From assembly GCA_948474755.1 (NCBI GenBank), contig CAOLHI010000412.1:62001-126000 (forward strand): a stretch of 64,000 nucleotides of DNA. The letters are read 5' to 3'. Positions within the stretch are counted from its first letter, which is position 1; each line of letters starts with the position of its first letter. The stretch is from Ctenosaura bakeri (taxonomy: Eukaryota; Chordata; Lepidosauria; Squamata; Iguanidae). The translations under genes were made by a program, and so were the position numbers. Below are positions 31,783-44,551 of this stretch, one piece after another. The notes under the pieces were generated by a model that was not told where the DNA came from, did no database searches, and worked only from the letters and a program-made list of their open reading frames with translations.

Positions 31783-33253
31783 GTCACAGGTAAAGCAACT
31801 ATAACATACAGGCATAAGGAGTAAATATCTGGGGCAGCACAATTTAGGCGCTTTTGCCATTTTTTTTCCTTATGCTTCTCCCAACACTTCAGACTTAAAC
31901 ACACAAGCACACTCATACCTTAATTCTCTCTATCTTTCTCTGATTTCTACCTGAAACAAAGCCAGGATATACCATGCATCAAAGGAAATATTTGAAAAGC
32001 ACTTCTTTGAAATGTTAATTAGTTGCCCACTTAACACTGACAGCTGTAAAGAGAAGAAAAGAAAGCCAGGATGTGAAAGAAAGTATAATTAATATTAGAA
32101 AGAAAAATCCATGTTTTACCACTTATGATGATTAACTCCATCTTCATCAATGGTGAACCAATTTAGACAAGGATTTACTTAATTCCTGTATTATTGCTAA
32201 TGCTAAATGCTATAAACTAAGATAATGATGTAGAGGGAGGGAGAGCAGACTGACAGAACCTCCTTTTCCCCCCACCAGATACCCAAGAACCACCAACAAG
32301 AGTCTGGTAGAAAAGATATATTCTTAGAGTTCTGACCCTTGGCTTTTGGTGTGGCCAAGTACTAGAGCTGAATAGGTCTCACAGTCCTTCTATATACAAT
32401 CCTTTCCTCACTGCTGCAAACTTTCTTTCTTACAGCAGTATAATTTGGGATAATGAAGGGAATAATTCATTTGATGCCAAGGTTAAAAAACTGAGAATCA
32501 GAAATCCTGAGTGATACCTTTTACAAAGTCTTCAGATATTTACTGGTAGATCAAGATCTTCTTTATGTTCCCCCTTCTATGCATTGCTCATAACTAGTCG
32601 CAACCATCTATATTATTTAGAGATAGAGAGCTTTGAACTAAGCAGAAAGACATAATCAATGCAGGCTCATGATTTTGCCAAGCTCTGTCTTTCCCAGTTC
32701 TTCAATATTTTTGTAATCTTTTTCTTTTGAGTTTTTAGCTTGCTGCCCTGAATTCTTCTCAAGGGTACCTCAGCTACAACCTTCAATTTTTTCATGATGC
32801 ATGTAGGGAAATAGACTGTTTTCTTAATGTTATAACATAATTTATATCAGAGGGAAAAATCAGATGGGTGAATTGTTGCATTTCAAGGGTTTGGTCATGT
32901 CTGGATCTTAATACTTTTAAATTTAAAATGTTTATGAGAAATACCCTGCTCTGATCAATCCAAGTAACATTCTGACATCAGCAGGATTGTTTTCATTCTG
33001 CAATAAATCTAGAAGTTCAAATAAGAATAGCTGAATGTGGATTCTGTTCTTTGTTCATTTCCCCTTTTCATAAAGTTCATCATGGATAGGGATGAAAACC
33101 AAAGAAAACAAACAAACAGAAAACAGAAAACAAAAAACAGAAAATCAATGATGCTATTGTTGCTATTAATGCTTTACAGAAACAAAGGGAATTCTCAGAG
33201 AAGATGGCCCTATAGCCATCTTGAAATGAATTGCCTATGGAGTGATACGAGAA

Positions 33254-33274
33254 GTGTGTGTATGTGTGTGTGTT
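33254..33274. repeat. (GT)n microsatellite
   Basis: GTGTGTG TATGTGTGTGTGT. Confidence 0.85.
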
Positions 33275-34765
33275 TCAACACACATTTCTCTGAATAGCCC
33301 CTAAGCCCCTAAGCTCTATCTTTGCCAGTGGCAATCTGTAGACTGTTATATTCTCAGGGGACACAAGACAGAAAGAAGACTGAAATGTATCCCTTTCCTC
33401 CACCAATCCTTTCATTCACATCATGCAACCTTAAAAGTTTCCCCCCACCACCACAGTAGTTTTGTAGATGGGATGAACAGGAAAATTGATGGAGCAATAC
33501 AATAAGAGGAAGGAAAGCTTGCAGACTTGGGTGAACTGGAACACATAATAGTATACACCTGGCTGCTTCAAACATCCTGCTATTCTGGAACTTCTTCTGG
33601 CCTTTTTCAGTGATCCCTTGCAGAAAAGAATTCTCCCACAGCACTCTCAACCTTAGTTCAGTGACTGTTCTTTGCACACAAAGCTTGTTGTACAATAAAA
33701 AGCTTTCTAACCTGTTTTATTGCATTGCTTGATTGTAGTAAGTTGTCATCCTGTGGAAGCGGCCTCACATTATGTTTGTTTTCATTTTTGCTTTCAGATA
33801 GAATAGAATAGAAAGAGGCAGCATGTTCAGAACTTCTCTAAATTGCTTCTAGTGAAGTATAGGTCAATGTGTCTGAGAAACTTGCAAAAGGTTTACAGGA
33901 AATTATAAGTAAAAATGAAATGCTCAAAACTTGTTGAATCAAAGGCTGGGTTATTCTAAAGGTCAGTATTCTCTGGAGCAGTGCACATGAAACACATGTT
34001 TTCTTCCGAATGACATCGGGCTCTTGTTTCTTCTTTGACTTTGTCTGCAGAACTAGCTGCGCTGAAGTTATCTCATGTGGCCATCAGGGATATCTAGATT
34101 AACACCAAAGCAGATTTTTTTCTCTCTCTATCTTTTCCTCAGATTACCACACTTAATTAAAAGAAATATATTTTCTGCTGCTAGGCTGAGCATTCCTAAA
34201 TGGAAAAGGGCATGAAGGAGAAATTTCCACTTCACAAGCCCTGCTGGTTATTGTCACTCAGTTTAGGGCAAGGGTTGGTCTGTTGTCTGTCTGTCTGACT
34301 GACTGTTGTGGGGATGTCCCACAAAGATGACTGCCCTACTTAATTTTTTTAAAATGTGTTCTTTCCCATTCAAACCAATGGGGGAAAATACTATACCAGT
34401 TCCAGCGCAAGCTTAGTTGATGGGCCTGAACTTCTGACCTTTCAGATGAACAGAGGAACTAGAATCCAGCAGTCCAAGGGCTGCCTTGCCTTCCTCCCAT
34501 TTTTTAGGACCTGCCACCAACTGATGTGTACCTAAAGAGCTTTCCACAGTGAAAGCGGACCACTTCATAGTAGAAGGCTTCTCAACTTGTTGGGCTTTTT
34601 CCAGCTTAGTGGAGGAGCACTTTGCTCTACTCTAACTCCCTTGGACCAGAGTGGGTTGAGGTGATGTCCCTTGGGAAGGGCTCTTTAGGTGTTTAGTTTC
34701 CAGATCCCTCTGTCTAAAGCTTACTCCATGACAATGCCATGGGGTAAAGGTTGTTACCCCTGGAA

Positions 34766-34780
34766 GTGTGTGTGTGTGTG
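34766..34780. repeat. (GT)n followed by G run
   Basis: Seven GT units running into GGGGGGG. Confidence 0.85.
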
Positions 34781-35640
34781 GGGGGGAAGCAGTATTCTTT
34801 GGACTACTGCATTTCAGATTCCTGAAATATATTGATACGTGCACTGTGCAAACACCATTTGCACACATTAGTAGTGTACCAGTGTGATTTTTATTAAAGC
34901 TGCAGAGTTATTCCCAAACTGTTTTCATATTTTTTAAACATCATACAGTCAAATACTTGCACTCATGCATTCTTATGCACAGGGCAAGTGGCCTTTTACT
35001 TTTCAAAAACAGGTGAAAAGAGAGAGTTCAAACTCTAAGCATAAACCTGAAGCTCTATTTGGGCTTTTTGTAATGTCATGAACATTTTACTCTATATTTA
35101 AAGATTAAAACAGCTTCTATTTTTCTTCTTCCCTTTCTGGAACCCAGAGTGAGATAGGCAACCATTATAAATAGAGATGAAGAAGTGTCTTTTCAGTGGG
35201 TGATTTGATTAAATCAACCTCCTGGCCTTTCCTTTTTCCCTCCTCCTAGCCTAGTTGTACATGTGCTCAGCTCAGCAGGTGGGAGAGGTAACCTCTCTAG
35301 CTGATAATTAGCCATAGGCTTTTTGTGGGTTTCAGTCACAGATAAAAAGGGGATTCATCACTTTTCTACCTTTTGAAGTCCTGTTCCCACACAGAATGGG
35401 ACTCTATTCACATAGCATTTTTTCCCAGCTTTCCCTCCTTAACTCTTATGCAACTTAGGTTGTGTAAACCCATTCAGTTCCCTGTTTGTATAAGGTCCAG
35501 ACCAAGGATCAGTACATAAACAGTCAGCTTACTCTTGTGAAATCCTGGCTTGGAAACTGGTGTATCGATCTGGTCAACACAAGGATGCCACTGAAAATAG
35601 CTTTACCATAATGAGGTACTTTAAAATTTGCTGAGCAACT

Positions 35641-35973
35641 ATGAATGCAGTGGAGGTCATTTTTCAGGCCCACACACCTGCAGGGGCCACTCTGGGCTTG
35701 ATCACAAGTGATGTCATGTCATTTCTGGTTTCATTTTGAGCTAGTTTTGGCCATTTGTGGACAGGATTTGGGGGCTGTGGTGGCAAAAATATTGTATTTG
35801 GTGGCCATTTTGAGCTTGTTTTGACCCCAAAGATCACAATTTTTAAAGAATTTGTGGGTTGTCTGGGGGCTGGCGGGGCTCTTCCAAGGGTTACATGTAG
35901 CTTGAGCACTGCATTTTGTTAAAACCTGCTTTGAAATATCAAACAAAATATCTAATATTTACAGGTTCTTATT
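35641..35973. other. Spacer with possible unclassified repeat
   Basis: 35730-35830 shows two loosely similar phrases, GTTTTGGCCATTTGTGG and TGGTGGCCATTTTGAGC, which may be an old duplication. Not classified. Confidence 0.3.
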
Positions 35974-36405
35974 GGCCCTTTCCACATGTGGGGAGGGGGG
36001 AAATGCCTGAAAATGGAGCTTACCGGCTTTGTTTTCCGACTGGCCGAGTCCGTCCCGAAGAGCAGCAGCACGAGTTCGCTGCTCCGCAGTCCTCTGGCAT
36101 CCCAAATGGCAGCTTCTGGTTGGTGGAGGCTCCACCAACCGGAGAAGCTCGCCAGCTGGAAGCCTGCCCCCAGCAGATCTGCAGGCATGCACTTGCGCGC
36201 GCCTGCAAATCTGCTCCGGGGCCGGTTTTAAAACCTCTAAAAAGAGGTTTTAAAAAAACATGCCGCATGACCAGTTCCAGTAGCTCCGGAGTGGACTGAG
36301 GTATGGAACTACAGAAAGTAGTCCACCCCAGTCCACTCTATGGTGCAGAAGACCACCGTTGGAGGTCACTCTGCACTGTTTTAGTAGCCCGGTGCGGAAA
36401 AGGTC
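35974..36405. mobile_element. MITE family B, 432 bp, perfect 3-bp duplication
   Basis: GGCCCTTTCCACATGTGG at the left, GGTGCGGAAAAGGTC at the right, flanked by ATT at 35971-35973 and 36406-36408. It is collinear with 15130-15565 (TTGGTGGAGGCTCCACCAAC, AGTCCACCCCAGTCCACTC) and inverted relative to 5954-6386. Five overlapping open frames on both strands arise from its GC-rich interior. Confidence 0.9.
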
Positions 36406-36499
36406 ATTATACGAAGTATCATAGTCAAAATGTAGTCTTACCACTCATATGTTATGTCACTGGCAGCCATGGCTGAAGAAAGAGAAATTTCTACATGAT

Positions 36500-37135
36500 A
36501 ATGTTATCTTACTTACTTATTTACTTACTCTTTATTATAGTCCAAAGACCCAACAAAATAGCATGGATACAAACATATAAAATACATGTAAGATTTATAA
36601 ATCAAATAAAAGCACAATAAATACTTGGACAGAATGTAGATACTAAGTGTAAGAATCAATTAAAACAGTTAAAATACAAAACCAAGTGCAGAAGGTTTAT
36701 TTCCAACCTTTATCTGATACAAATTGTTCTCTAATCCTGACTGCCTCAGAGAGAAACTTCACAGCAGCCGAAGTCACACTGGGAAACTTGTCTTCTAATA
36801 AGAACATGACATAGAATTGGGCAGATTTTCCTGGTAGGTTACTCAATAATGGGTTAATTGTATGTTGACGTGCCTACTTGTAGAGACTACAGGACAAAAG
36901 AATGTGCTTCATACATTTTACTTCCTGGTTACTACATGGGCAGAGTCTTGCAGTATATAGGACACTGGCAAATCTGCCTCGAAGCAATTCAGAGGGGAAC
37001 ATATTACATCTTGCCTTACTAAATAAAGAATGATATTTGGCAGCGGTCAAATTCTTTAGGTAATTAGCTTTGTGAAAAGGCCCAACATAGTGTATATACA
37101 CAGCACTTGGGGAACAAGATACCTGATGATATTAT
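36500..37135 (-). mobile_element. Non-LTR retrotransposon 3' end, clade uncertain
   Basis: On the minus strand: NLTAAKYHSLFSKARCNMFPSE, GRFASVLYTARLCPCSNQEV and CMKHILLSCSLYK. The CPC-x8-H-x4-C spacing is the zinc-knuckle-like C-terminal motif of several LINE clades. After a stop, the reading continues toward a T/A-rich 3' UTR and ends GGACTATAATAAAGAGTAAG followed by a (TAAG)n tail at 36502-36530. The 5' part is missing. Confidence 0.7.
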
Positions 37136-37621
37136 CCAATTTAACCTGGCCACTTACATAGTGCCAAAATAAGAAGATGCATCATGCCCAAAATGGACAG
37201 ACATTTGTTTGTATAAACTAAGTTATATTTGCTGGTTAAAATTTTGGAATATATTATTCGAATGTATGAAAAAACAAAATATTTGCAGATCATGAAAAAG
37301 GCTGTAGCCTGATGACACCTGCTTTTTCCAAGTACTGTTCAAATGTTGATAGACAAATCCAGGGCTTCTCTATTATGGTTTCTTATTTTTAACCAGAATG
37401 GATCTGAAACTATTTCATTAGGGACGAAAATAATATTCTCAATTATTTGTTCCCAGGTTAAAAAAAATCAACAACACATTTCCCAACAGTCGGGTACCAA
37501 CTGGGAAGAATAATAGATAAGAGAGAATTGTACCAGTTTTCTGCTAGTATTCACTTCCTCAAAGTGCTGTAAGTGAATTATTTTATAAAGACAAACGTTA
37601 GGAAGGTTGCCCCCCTCCCCT
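37136..37621. other. Non-coding stretch, no gene seen
   Basis: May contain further decayed sequence of the adjacent minus-strand LINE (it lies on its 5' side), but no reading is clear. Confidence 0.35.
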
Positions 37622-37712
37622 TGTTTTCTGTGTTTCCTGCAAAGAAAATTTGGCTGTTTGTAAAAGAAAGCACATATTTTTCTCTGTAGAATAATTTTCT
37701 TTTTCTGCCACT
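37622..37712. repeat. Dispersed dyad block
   Basis: TGTTTTCTGTGTTTCCTGCA, AAGAAAATTTGGCTG, TTTCTCTGTAGAATAATTTT: the degenerate TTTTCTGC/GCAGAAAA alternation seen at 30185-30390. Confidence 0.5.
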
Positions 37713-38716
37713 AGGTGAAAACTACGTTAATTATTTGTTTTCTCATGGCAGGATGAAATAATCACGGATTTACTTCAAACAAAAGTAATTTCACATAGAA
37801 TACTAGTCTCTTAAAATACAGTATATGCCTTCCTATATATAGTGTGTTAAGATCTTGTTGTGGGTGAGAATGACAAGCTATGTGGGTGTCATTTTCTTCA
37901 GTCATAATCTGCAGATCAGATTTTTTTTAATTCCATAGATTCTGTGTTGTTTGACAACTTGAGAAGGAAAACCTTTTTGTTAAATTCCATACACCTCACA
38001 TTCCTAATTCACACATTAGTGAGCACAATTTAGAGAAATAAAACACACAGAAAACAAGCACAAATTTTAAAATATGATCAATTAAAAATGAACATAAACT
38101 TGGTTTGGACACTCCACGTGTTAGGTAAAAACATACATTAATGCACACTTTAGGAAAATACTGATGAATTAACCACACCAACCTAACAGATCTAAACCAT
38201 CTGGACATGGTTTACAAAATATATACAAATATATGCAAAATATACAAAATATATTATATATACTATATATGGTATAGAACAGCTCTTTAAAAGTGCTAGA
38301 CTCTTACAGAATAAGCTAAGAAGTTACTACTAAATGTAGGTGATGATTGCAACTGCAGTAATTTAGTACAAATTATTGAGTCAAGAGTGAAAGTGAAAAT
38401 GGCTGAGAAAAAATGTTGTCTGCCTAGTTAAAATTTAATGAGGTTTAATATAGATAGAGAAGAGAGAAATTCTCCCGTTAAATGTTACCATCCAAGTCCA
38501 ATCTACATGCAATCATAAATCCTTTGAAATTGATATACTATTAATCAAGTCATATAACTCATCTATCATTAATATGTTGATTTCCTTCAACAGCAAAGTA
38601 GTACTTATTTTCTGTTGGGAAGAAAGTTGAAATGGATTTCCCTATCTAGTTGGTATCACAAAGTGGTAAAGAACTCAATAATTAAGTGTCTAATGGTATG
38701 TATAACAGAAATAAAT
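37713..38716. other. AT-rich non-coding stretch, no gene seen
   Basis: Very AT-rich with a short ATAT-dense part at 38215-38275. No element recognised. Confidence 0.4.
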
Positions 38717-38917
38717 GCCATTTCCACACTATACTGTTATAATGCTGTCATTCCACTTTCAACATCCTATGGAATCCTGGGGTTTGCAGTTTAGGGAGGG
38801 TTATTTAGAATTCTCAGACAGAGAGCTCTTTGGCCTCCATAAATTACAAATCCCAGAATTCCACAGGATGTTTAAAGTAGAATAATAGCACTATAACAGT
38901 GTAGTGCAGAAATGACC
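38717..38917. mobile_element. Foldback MITE, family A, complete
   Basis: GCCATTTCCACACTATACTG at the left and CAGTGTAGTGCAGAAATGACC at the right. Full-length form with the central CAGAGAGCTCTTTGGCCTCC. The flank on the right is AGA; the left flank is altered. Confidence 0.85.
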
Positions 38918-39293
38918 AGAAATTTCTTACAGTAACATTTATTGACAATCAAAAGGAACAATCTGAAGTTTCAAACCACTCCAATACATAACCTATGACC
39001 AAATAGCACCCTAATTGTGAACATTTTTGCTAACAAAATAGTAAGAGATGTCAGCACTTTATTTTGAGGGCTGTGTTACTGCAGGTATCTTCAATCCCTG
39101 TTCAAAGCACTTATCCAGTAATATAACATCATGTTAGCACCAATGAACTAATGTTACTGGGACTGAAAATTGTCAGTTATTTTGTTGTCATACAGAAAAA
39201 CAAAGAATTTATTAAGTTTTCTTCCCCCTGAGACAGATTATTGACTTTTTGCACATTTGTCACTTATTTTTCCCATTTTGTACTTTGTAAACT
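38918..39293. other. Spacer, no gene seen
   Basis: No gene or repeat identified. Confidence 0.4.
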
Positions 39294-39332
39294 TTATCTA
39301 TCTATCCATCTATTTATCTATCTATCTACCTA
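39294..39332. repeat. (ATCT)n microsatellite
   Basis: About nine imperfect ATCT units. Confidence 0.9.
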
Positions 39333-39347
39333 TTGGAGCAAACCAAA

Positions 39348-39400
39348 TGTTTTGCAGAGAAAACAGTGTATTTGCACAAAATACACCAGTTATGCGCAAA
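39348..39400. repeat. Dispersed dyad block
   Basis: ATGTTTTGCAGAGAAAACAG, TATTTGCACAAAATACACC: short copy of the dyad block at 30185-30390. Confidence 0.45.
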
Positions 39401-39488
39401 AAAAAATGGTGCCCCTCCAAATGGATTTGGGCAAAAGGAGGTAGGTAGGTAAGTTGGCTGGTTTTGCAAAGAAAGGTCTAAAAATGCC

Positions 39489-39508
39489 AATAAATAAATA
39501 AATAAATC
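39489..39508. repeat. (AATA)n microsatellite
   Basis: Five AATA units. Confidence 0.85.
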
Positions 39509-39539
39509 TCACAACAGTTGACTGTTTTTCTGACACAGT

Positions 39540-39965
39540 GGCCCTTTCCTCAGCCTACCTTGTTCTGGCAACATCTGATGTGGGTCGTGATGTTGTCTCT
39601 GCCAGGAGGGGAACGTGACAGAAGCTATTTCCTCCACACCAGCTGCCTCCATGAATGAAGGAAGCACAAAGGCACTGCCTCTTCCTTCCACAGCACAGCC
39701 AGATACTGTCCCAGGATGTGCTGGGGCAGGAAGTACAACCATTACACTTCCAGGAGCTCCTCACCTAAGGTAAGTAAAGATGCATGGCAGGATGGTGGTG
39801 CAATTGCCAGTCATTAATGAGTAAAACCTGTCAATGATTTACTGTGTGATCGTGCTGCCAGGAGACAGGAGAAGGACAGGACTTGGATGACATCATGAAG
39901 AACCATCATCCGGGTCCCATTCTTCTTCCATCCCCAGTGTGGGGCAATGTCCTGCAGAAAGGACC
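39540..39965. mobile_element. MITE family C, 426 bp, perfect 3-bp duplication
   Basis: GGCCCTTTCCTCAGCC at the left and TGCAGAAAGGACC at the right, flanked by AGT at 39537-39539 and 39966-39968. It is the inverted counterpart of 26878-27306, sharing GTGCTGGGGCAGGAAG, CAGTCATTAATGAG and GGATGACATCATGAAG. Confidence 0.9.
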
Positions 39966-41051
39966 AGTGTTTCAGTCTCCAGAAGCAATCTTTCTTATCA
40001 AAGACAAGAAAAATTATGTGCACTCTTTATAATTTTTTACAGTTATGAGTTTAAGGCAAACAATGAGGCAATTTGCAGGAGGGAATTCTGTGGTTATTTG
40101 TTGATCTGATGCAAACGGAAGATGTATACATAGGATCATTCTACAGAAGTTGTCCATGTTGGATGTGGGTGGTAGTGATCTTCACTGGTTCCACTCTTAC
40201 CTGGCCATTTCCAAAAGGCTGTGACAGGAGATTCCTGCTTGACTTTATGGAATTTATGTCTTCTACTATGTTTTCATGGTGTTAAACTTATGCAAAAAAT
40301 ATAGAGTGAGGTCATTCAGGGGAATTAGAGAGCCATATTATTGGTTTGCAAGTAACATGTTCTGGAGGGTATTTGCACTTCAGGTAAAAGACCAAGTTGT
40401 ATCTTGGGGCTGTTCATTTCTTTTGTTGTGTAAACAGAGACATAAGCAACCTCTGTGACTTTGTGCATCTTATATCATCTTGTACCAGCTACAATCCTAC
40501 TTGGGTAAGGATAGAATGGTTTCCGTTACCTGTGCTAATCTTTTCTTTGAATAGCTGCAAAAAGTTATATGTAGATCTGTCTTTGAAACTACTTTGGAAA
40601 CCACAGTTGTTGTATGGGTACAGCAGTGTTATTTGGGAAGACCACTAAAAATATATTTTATTCTGGCATGCTAGCATGGGAGATTTCAATTTTTTTTTTC
40701 TTTTCACTGGGAAAGATTATGAAAGTTTTGTGTATTTTTTATATTATTTTCTTTTATATTGAGACTCTTCTGCCACAAAAAAAGTTTAAAAACTATGGCC
40801 TTTTGCAAACAACAATAATAATGATAGTGATAATAATAATAATGGGTTTTGTACAGAAAACTATAGTTTGCATGAAATTTTTGTTATTGTTTTTTTTGCA
40901 GTGTTCCAAAGTATGAAAAATCTTGTGTCAGTTGACAATTTCATCAACAGAGTCTCTTGATATGTTGAGATCCTGTCCTGTTAGGAATGAGAAAATTTCT
41001 GAATATTCCAATTTAACCATAGAAGAGTTTCAAGTTATCTCAATTTGCTAC
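39966..41051. other. Non-coding stretch, no gene seen
   Basis: Several frames of 60-100 codons, all low-complexity or unrecognised. An (AAT)-rich run lies at 40810-40845. Confidence 0.4.
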
Positions 41052-41071
41052 CATATATATATATATATATT
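41052..41071. repeat. (AT)n microsatellite
   Basis: Ten AT dinucleotides. Confidence 0.9.
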
Positions 41072-42390
41072 ATTTGATAGCACACTATATAAGGTTGATT
41101 AGTTTTGTTTTAGCTACTGCTATTTTCAGTCAAGTCATTTTCATTTCTCCTAAAGTATTACGTCTGGTTCCTAATATTTTTCTATCATTTTTCTTTTGAC
41201 CCATTCCTGAGTAAATGTCATGGTGTCATCTTATCATTGTGCAAGAAACCTGTACACTTGATTTAAAATGGTATTTTGGCAGACTGATTTTAAGAAATTG
41301 CTACAATCAATTCTTGTATCCTTTGATATCTGTGCCATAATATTTTATTTTTGTTCTTTCTCTGGTCAGCAACTGATGTTTGTGATTTAATTAGTCAGAA
41401 GTTTGCATTTTTATATTCTTTTCAAACCACAAAAATGGCATGATCTGAAACAAAATGAACCATGCATATGAATATATTTCAGGTACCTCCATTTTGTTCT
41501 AAAATAACTAAGCAGAACTTGTTCTTTCTTGTAACACAGAGAAGATACAAAGCTAATAATCTCTAGTATGCTGTTTTCCTTTACTTCCATATCTATATTT
41601 GTACTTGGTAACAACAGGGTAACAAGGAATTTATAAATTAAATGCAATTGTATGTGTAAAACACACATATATTTATTGAAATCAACTTCCAACTGTAAGT
41701 TTTCATTTCAGATGAAAATAATTTAGTTATAGATGTGTGATAAATGAGTTTTCTGAGTGCCATTTGTTTCAGTTATAATTGGAAGAAGGCAGTAGGGGTG
41801 GGAAGCCAAATATTGGTATACTGTATTGGACAACCAAAATCAATTAAGTTTGCAGAATTTCTTTCTGTAATACCAATTATTAATTCTGAAAAATAATTTT
41901 TTCCCCATTTGCTATTGGATATAACTATATCCATCTCTTCCTTTCTCTCTTTCTCTCCCTCTGTGTCTCCACACATACATTAAAGCATACCTACTTGTAG
42001 TACTTAAATAAAACTGTAGATACTGCCATTAAAAGTGACACTTCCTAAATTTAAAAACAACAAAGAGTCCTGTGGTAGCTTGAAGACCAAAAAATTTATT
42101 CTGGCATAGATTTTTGTGAAGTACAGCTCATTTCACCAAAGCTTGTGGCATTATGATTTTGTAAGTTTTAAAAGTGCTATGGTATCCTTTGATATTTTTA
42201 CTTTAACAGACTTAGTTACCTTTTTTAATCTTTCTAATATGTTTGCAATATTAGGCCAATAGGCAAAGAAGACTGATGCATGCAAATGCGCTTTAAATGT
42301 CAGATACTTTCAATGAATACCTCCAATGTCTTAAATGACATTCTTTAAAAATAAAAAGGTCACAGGAATTGTGTATCTAAAAACCAGAGC
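41072..42390. other. AT-rich non-coding stretch, no gene seen
   Basis: No recognised element. Confidence 0.4.
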
Positions 42391-42925
42391 TTGGAACTGT
42401 AAATAATTTGAACTACAGCTCCCAGGACAAGCTGGAGTGTGTCCGGTAGAGGGCAAAACGGTGAAGGGCCTGGAAGCCCTGCCCTATGAGGAGTGGCTTA
42501 GGGAGCTGGGCATGTTTAGTCTGCAGAAGAGAAGGTTAAGAGGGGACATGACAGTCATGTTTAAATATTTGAAGCGATGTCATGTCGAGGAGGGAGCGGG
42601 GTTGTTTTTTTCTGCTCCAGAGACTAAGACAAGGAGCAATGGATTCAGGCTGCAGGAAAGGAGATTCCACCTGAACCTCAGGAAGAACTTCCTGATGGTC
42701 AGAGCTGTCCAGCAGTAGAATATGCTGCCTTGGAGTGTGGTGGAGTCTCCTTCTTTGGAGGTTTTAAGGCAGAGGCTGGATAGCCATCTGTTGGGAATGG
42801 TTTGATAAGTGTTCTTGCATGGCAGGGGGTTGGACTTGATGGCCCCTGTGGTCTCTTCCAAGTTTATGATTCTATCACCTGGCTAGCATAATAGCAAAGA
42901 GATTCTGGAAGCTGTAGTCCAAAAA
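42391..42925. repeat. Foldback repeat split by a CR1
   Basis: The left arm AATTTGAACTACAGCTCCCA (42408-42427) and right arm CTGGCTAGCATAATAGC...TTCTGGAAGCTGTAGTCC (about 42878-42918) are the two sides of the 'actacaactccca' foldback repeat seen at 22425. The CR1 at 42428-42876 lies between them, so the CR1 inserted later. Confidence 0.7.
42428..42876 (+). mobile_element. CR1 LINE 3' end
   Basis: Reads GKTVKGLEALPYEEWLRELG, MFSLQKRRLRGDMTVMFKYL, NGFRLQERRFHLNLRKNFLM, a stop in place of a residue after VRAVQQ, then WNMLPWSVVESPSLEVLRQR-like sequence, ending TTATGATTCTAT. It is 5'-truncated within the C-terminal domain. Similarity to 22733-23218 is high, suggesting the same subfamily. Confidence 0.93.
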
Positions 42926-44370
42926 TCTTTCCAAGTCCTTTCTAAACTGAAGCTTGGCTTATCTTAGATCCTAATGTATTATTATCAACATTAATTAAAT
43001 ATTTTAGACTCAGTCCAGCTACAAATACGTATCTCCCAAATGAAACAGCCATATATTCTCTCTTTTGGGGGGCCTCAGAGAGTGGAACTCATTGGAGGCT
43101 ACATAATGCTCCTTATTCTTCCTGCGAAATACCCCTCTGTACTATTTTGAGTTTTCTTACTGGGGATACTCACATACAGCCCCGAGAGCTGGGTCTTGCC
43201 ATTCCTGTTTGCATGTTTCATTTCTAATCCAGCTAGAAGGATGCAGATGGACATCTGCTACTGTGTGCATAAGCACAGAAGCAGATTTTTGTGCACCTGG
43301 GTCATCAAGGTGATAATTCTCAAAGAAAAAAGAGGAATTTTACTGCTATATGGGAGTCTCTTTCATAACGGTATACCTCAGCTACTAGAAGTGAAAGAAA
43401 ATCCTCATCTCTTCCAGCCAGTTTGGAAAGCTGTCATCTTAAACACAGCTAGCATATGTGGTGATAAATATGGGACATTGAATGAATAGACTGGACAGCC
43501 ACAATGATTATTTGATGAAAAAGATATTCCTTCAATTTTGTACTAAAATCAGAAATGTTTATCATGAAACTTTGATCTGGTGAGTATGGAAACTTTTTTT
43601 AAAAAAAAGATATTAAAATGACTAGCATAAAAGAGAGGTGTTTATATAAATAAAATTTATATAAATAGCCATGGATAAGGAGTAGGGAGGGAGAGAAGTG
43701 AGTGAGCAATATGGGATGCCTCTTGCCCCTACTGCAGTTTGCTAGGGAGCCTCACTCCTATGCCTCTCTTTCTAGCCAACTGAAGGGCTAAGAAGCAGCC
43801 CTGGGGACTTTGTCATTTCCCTTCCCCTGCTTGTCTTCATCACAGCAGTGGTCTCATGAAATTTGGCAGCTTCAGGGAGGAAGGTTTCCATCAGGATGCA
43901 AAGGATTATAAAATAGACTCCTGCACTCCATTCAAAAAAGAAGTGCACACATAAAATAAAGTTGTGATAACATTAGGTTTCTGGCCTCTGTTTGCCTTTT
44001 TGTAGGTTTGTTACAACATCACATGGAAATGGCTGGACAGATTTTCACAAAATTTATAGAGTGTACTTGGGATGTTCTGATTTTAAACACAAGCTACATG
44101 GTTTACTCAAAACTCACTTTGGGGTGGCATGATGGCACCCCAACTATTTTTTCATCCCCCCCCCCGTAAAACTTGGAAACTATGGTTGCAAAATTTGCCC
44201 CTCTCTCCACATGTTTTCTGATGCACTGAATCACCTATGTACCCCCTTAAACATCTGACAATTGATCACCTGATAGTTGGTGTTATCCAGGTATGCAAAG
44301 AAGGAGAATAAACTCCACGTGCTTGTTGAGGGAATAGAATTTACTTAAAAAAGAAATGAATCCTAATGGA
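42926..44370. other. Non-coding stretch, no gene seen
   Basis: 43960-44160 contains a phrase (AATGGCTGGACAGATTTTCA, CAAAATTTATAGAG, ACTTTGGGGTGGCATGATGG) that looks like a decayed dispersed repeat, class unknown. A C run lies at 44157-44165. No gene. Confidence 0.35.
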
Positions 44371-44551
44371 GGCCATTTCTGCATGAGACTGTTATAGTGC
44401 TATGATTCCACTTTCAACATCCTATGGAATCCTGGGGTTTGCAGTTTTGGGAGGGGACGGCTGTCCCATCCCTTAAACTGCAAACCCCAGGATTCCATAG
44501 GATGTTGAGAGTGGAATCATAGTGCTATGACAGTCTCGTGCGGAAATGGCC
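44371..44551. mobile_element. Foldback MITE, family A, 181-bp hairpin form
   Basis: GGCCATTTCTGCATGAGACT at the left, AGTCTCGTGCGGAAATGGCC at the right. The two arms of about 88 bp are near-perfect inverted copies around GGACGGCTGTCCC. Same short form as 4481-4660. The 3-bp flanks are GGA and AGA. Confidence 0.9.

Larger units (their letters stand above)
31783..35640. other. Longest repeat-poor non-coding stretch
   Basis: About 3.9 kb with only microsatellites (GT at 33254-33274 and 34766-34780, an AAAC-rich run at 33090-33140). No LINE, SINE or MITE recognised and no coding region supported. Such repeat-poor blocks can hold conserved non-coding elements, but nothing in the sequence alone proves this. 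Confidence 0.4.

Noticed and set aside
31392..31916. 174-codon minus-strand open frame
   Set aside because: It overlaps the U3-like part of the LTR and extends into flank; no family features, and the composition of the LTR explains it.
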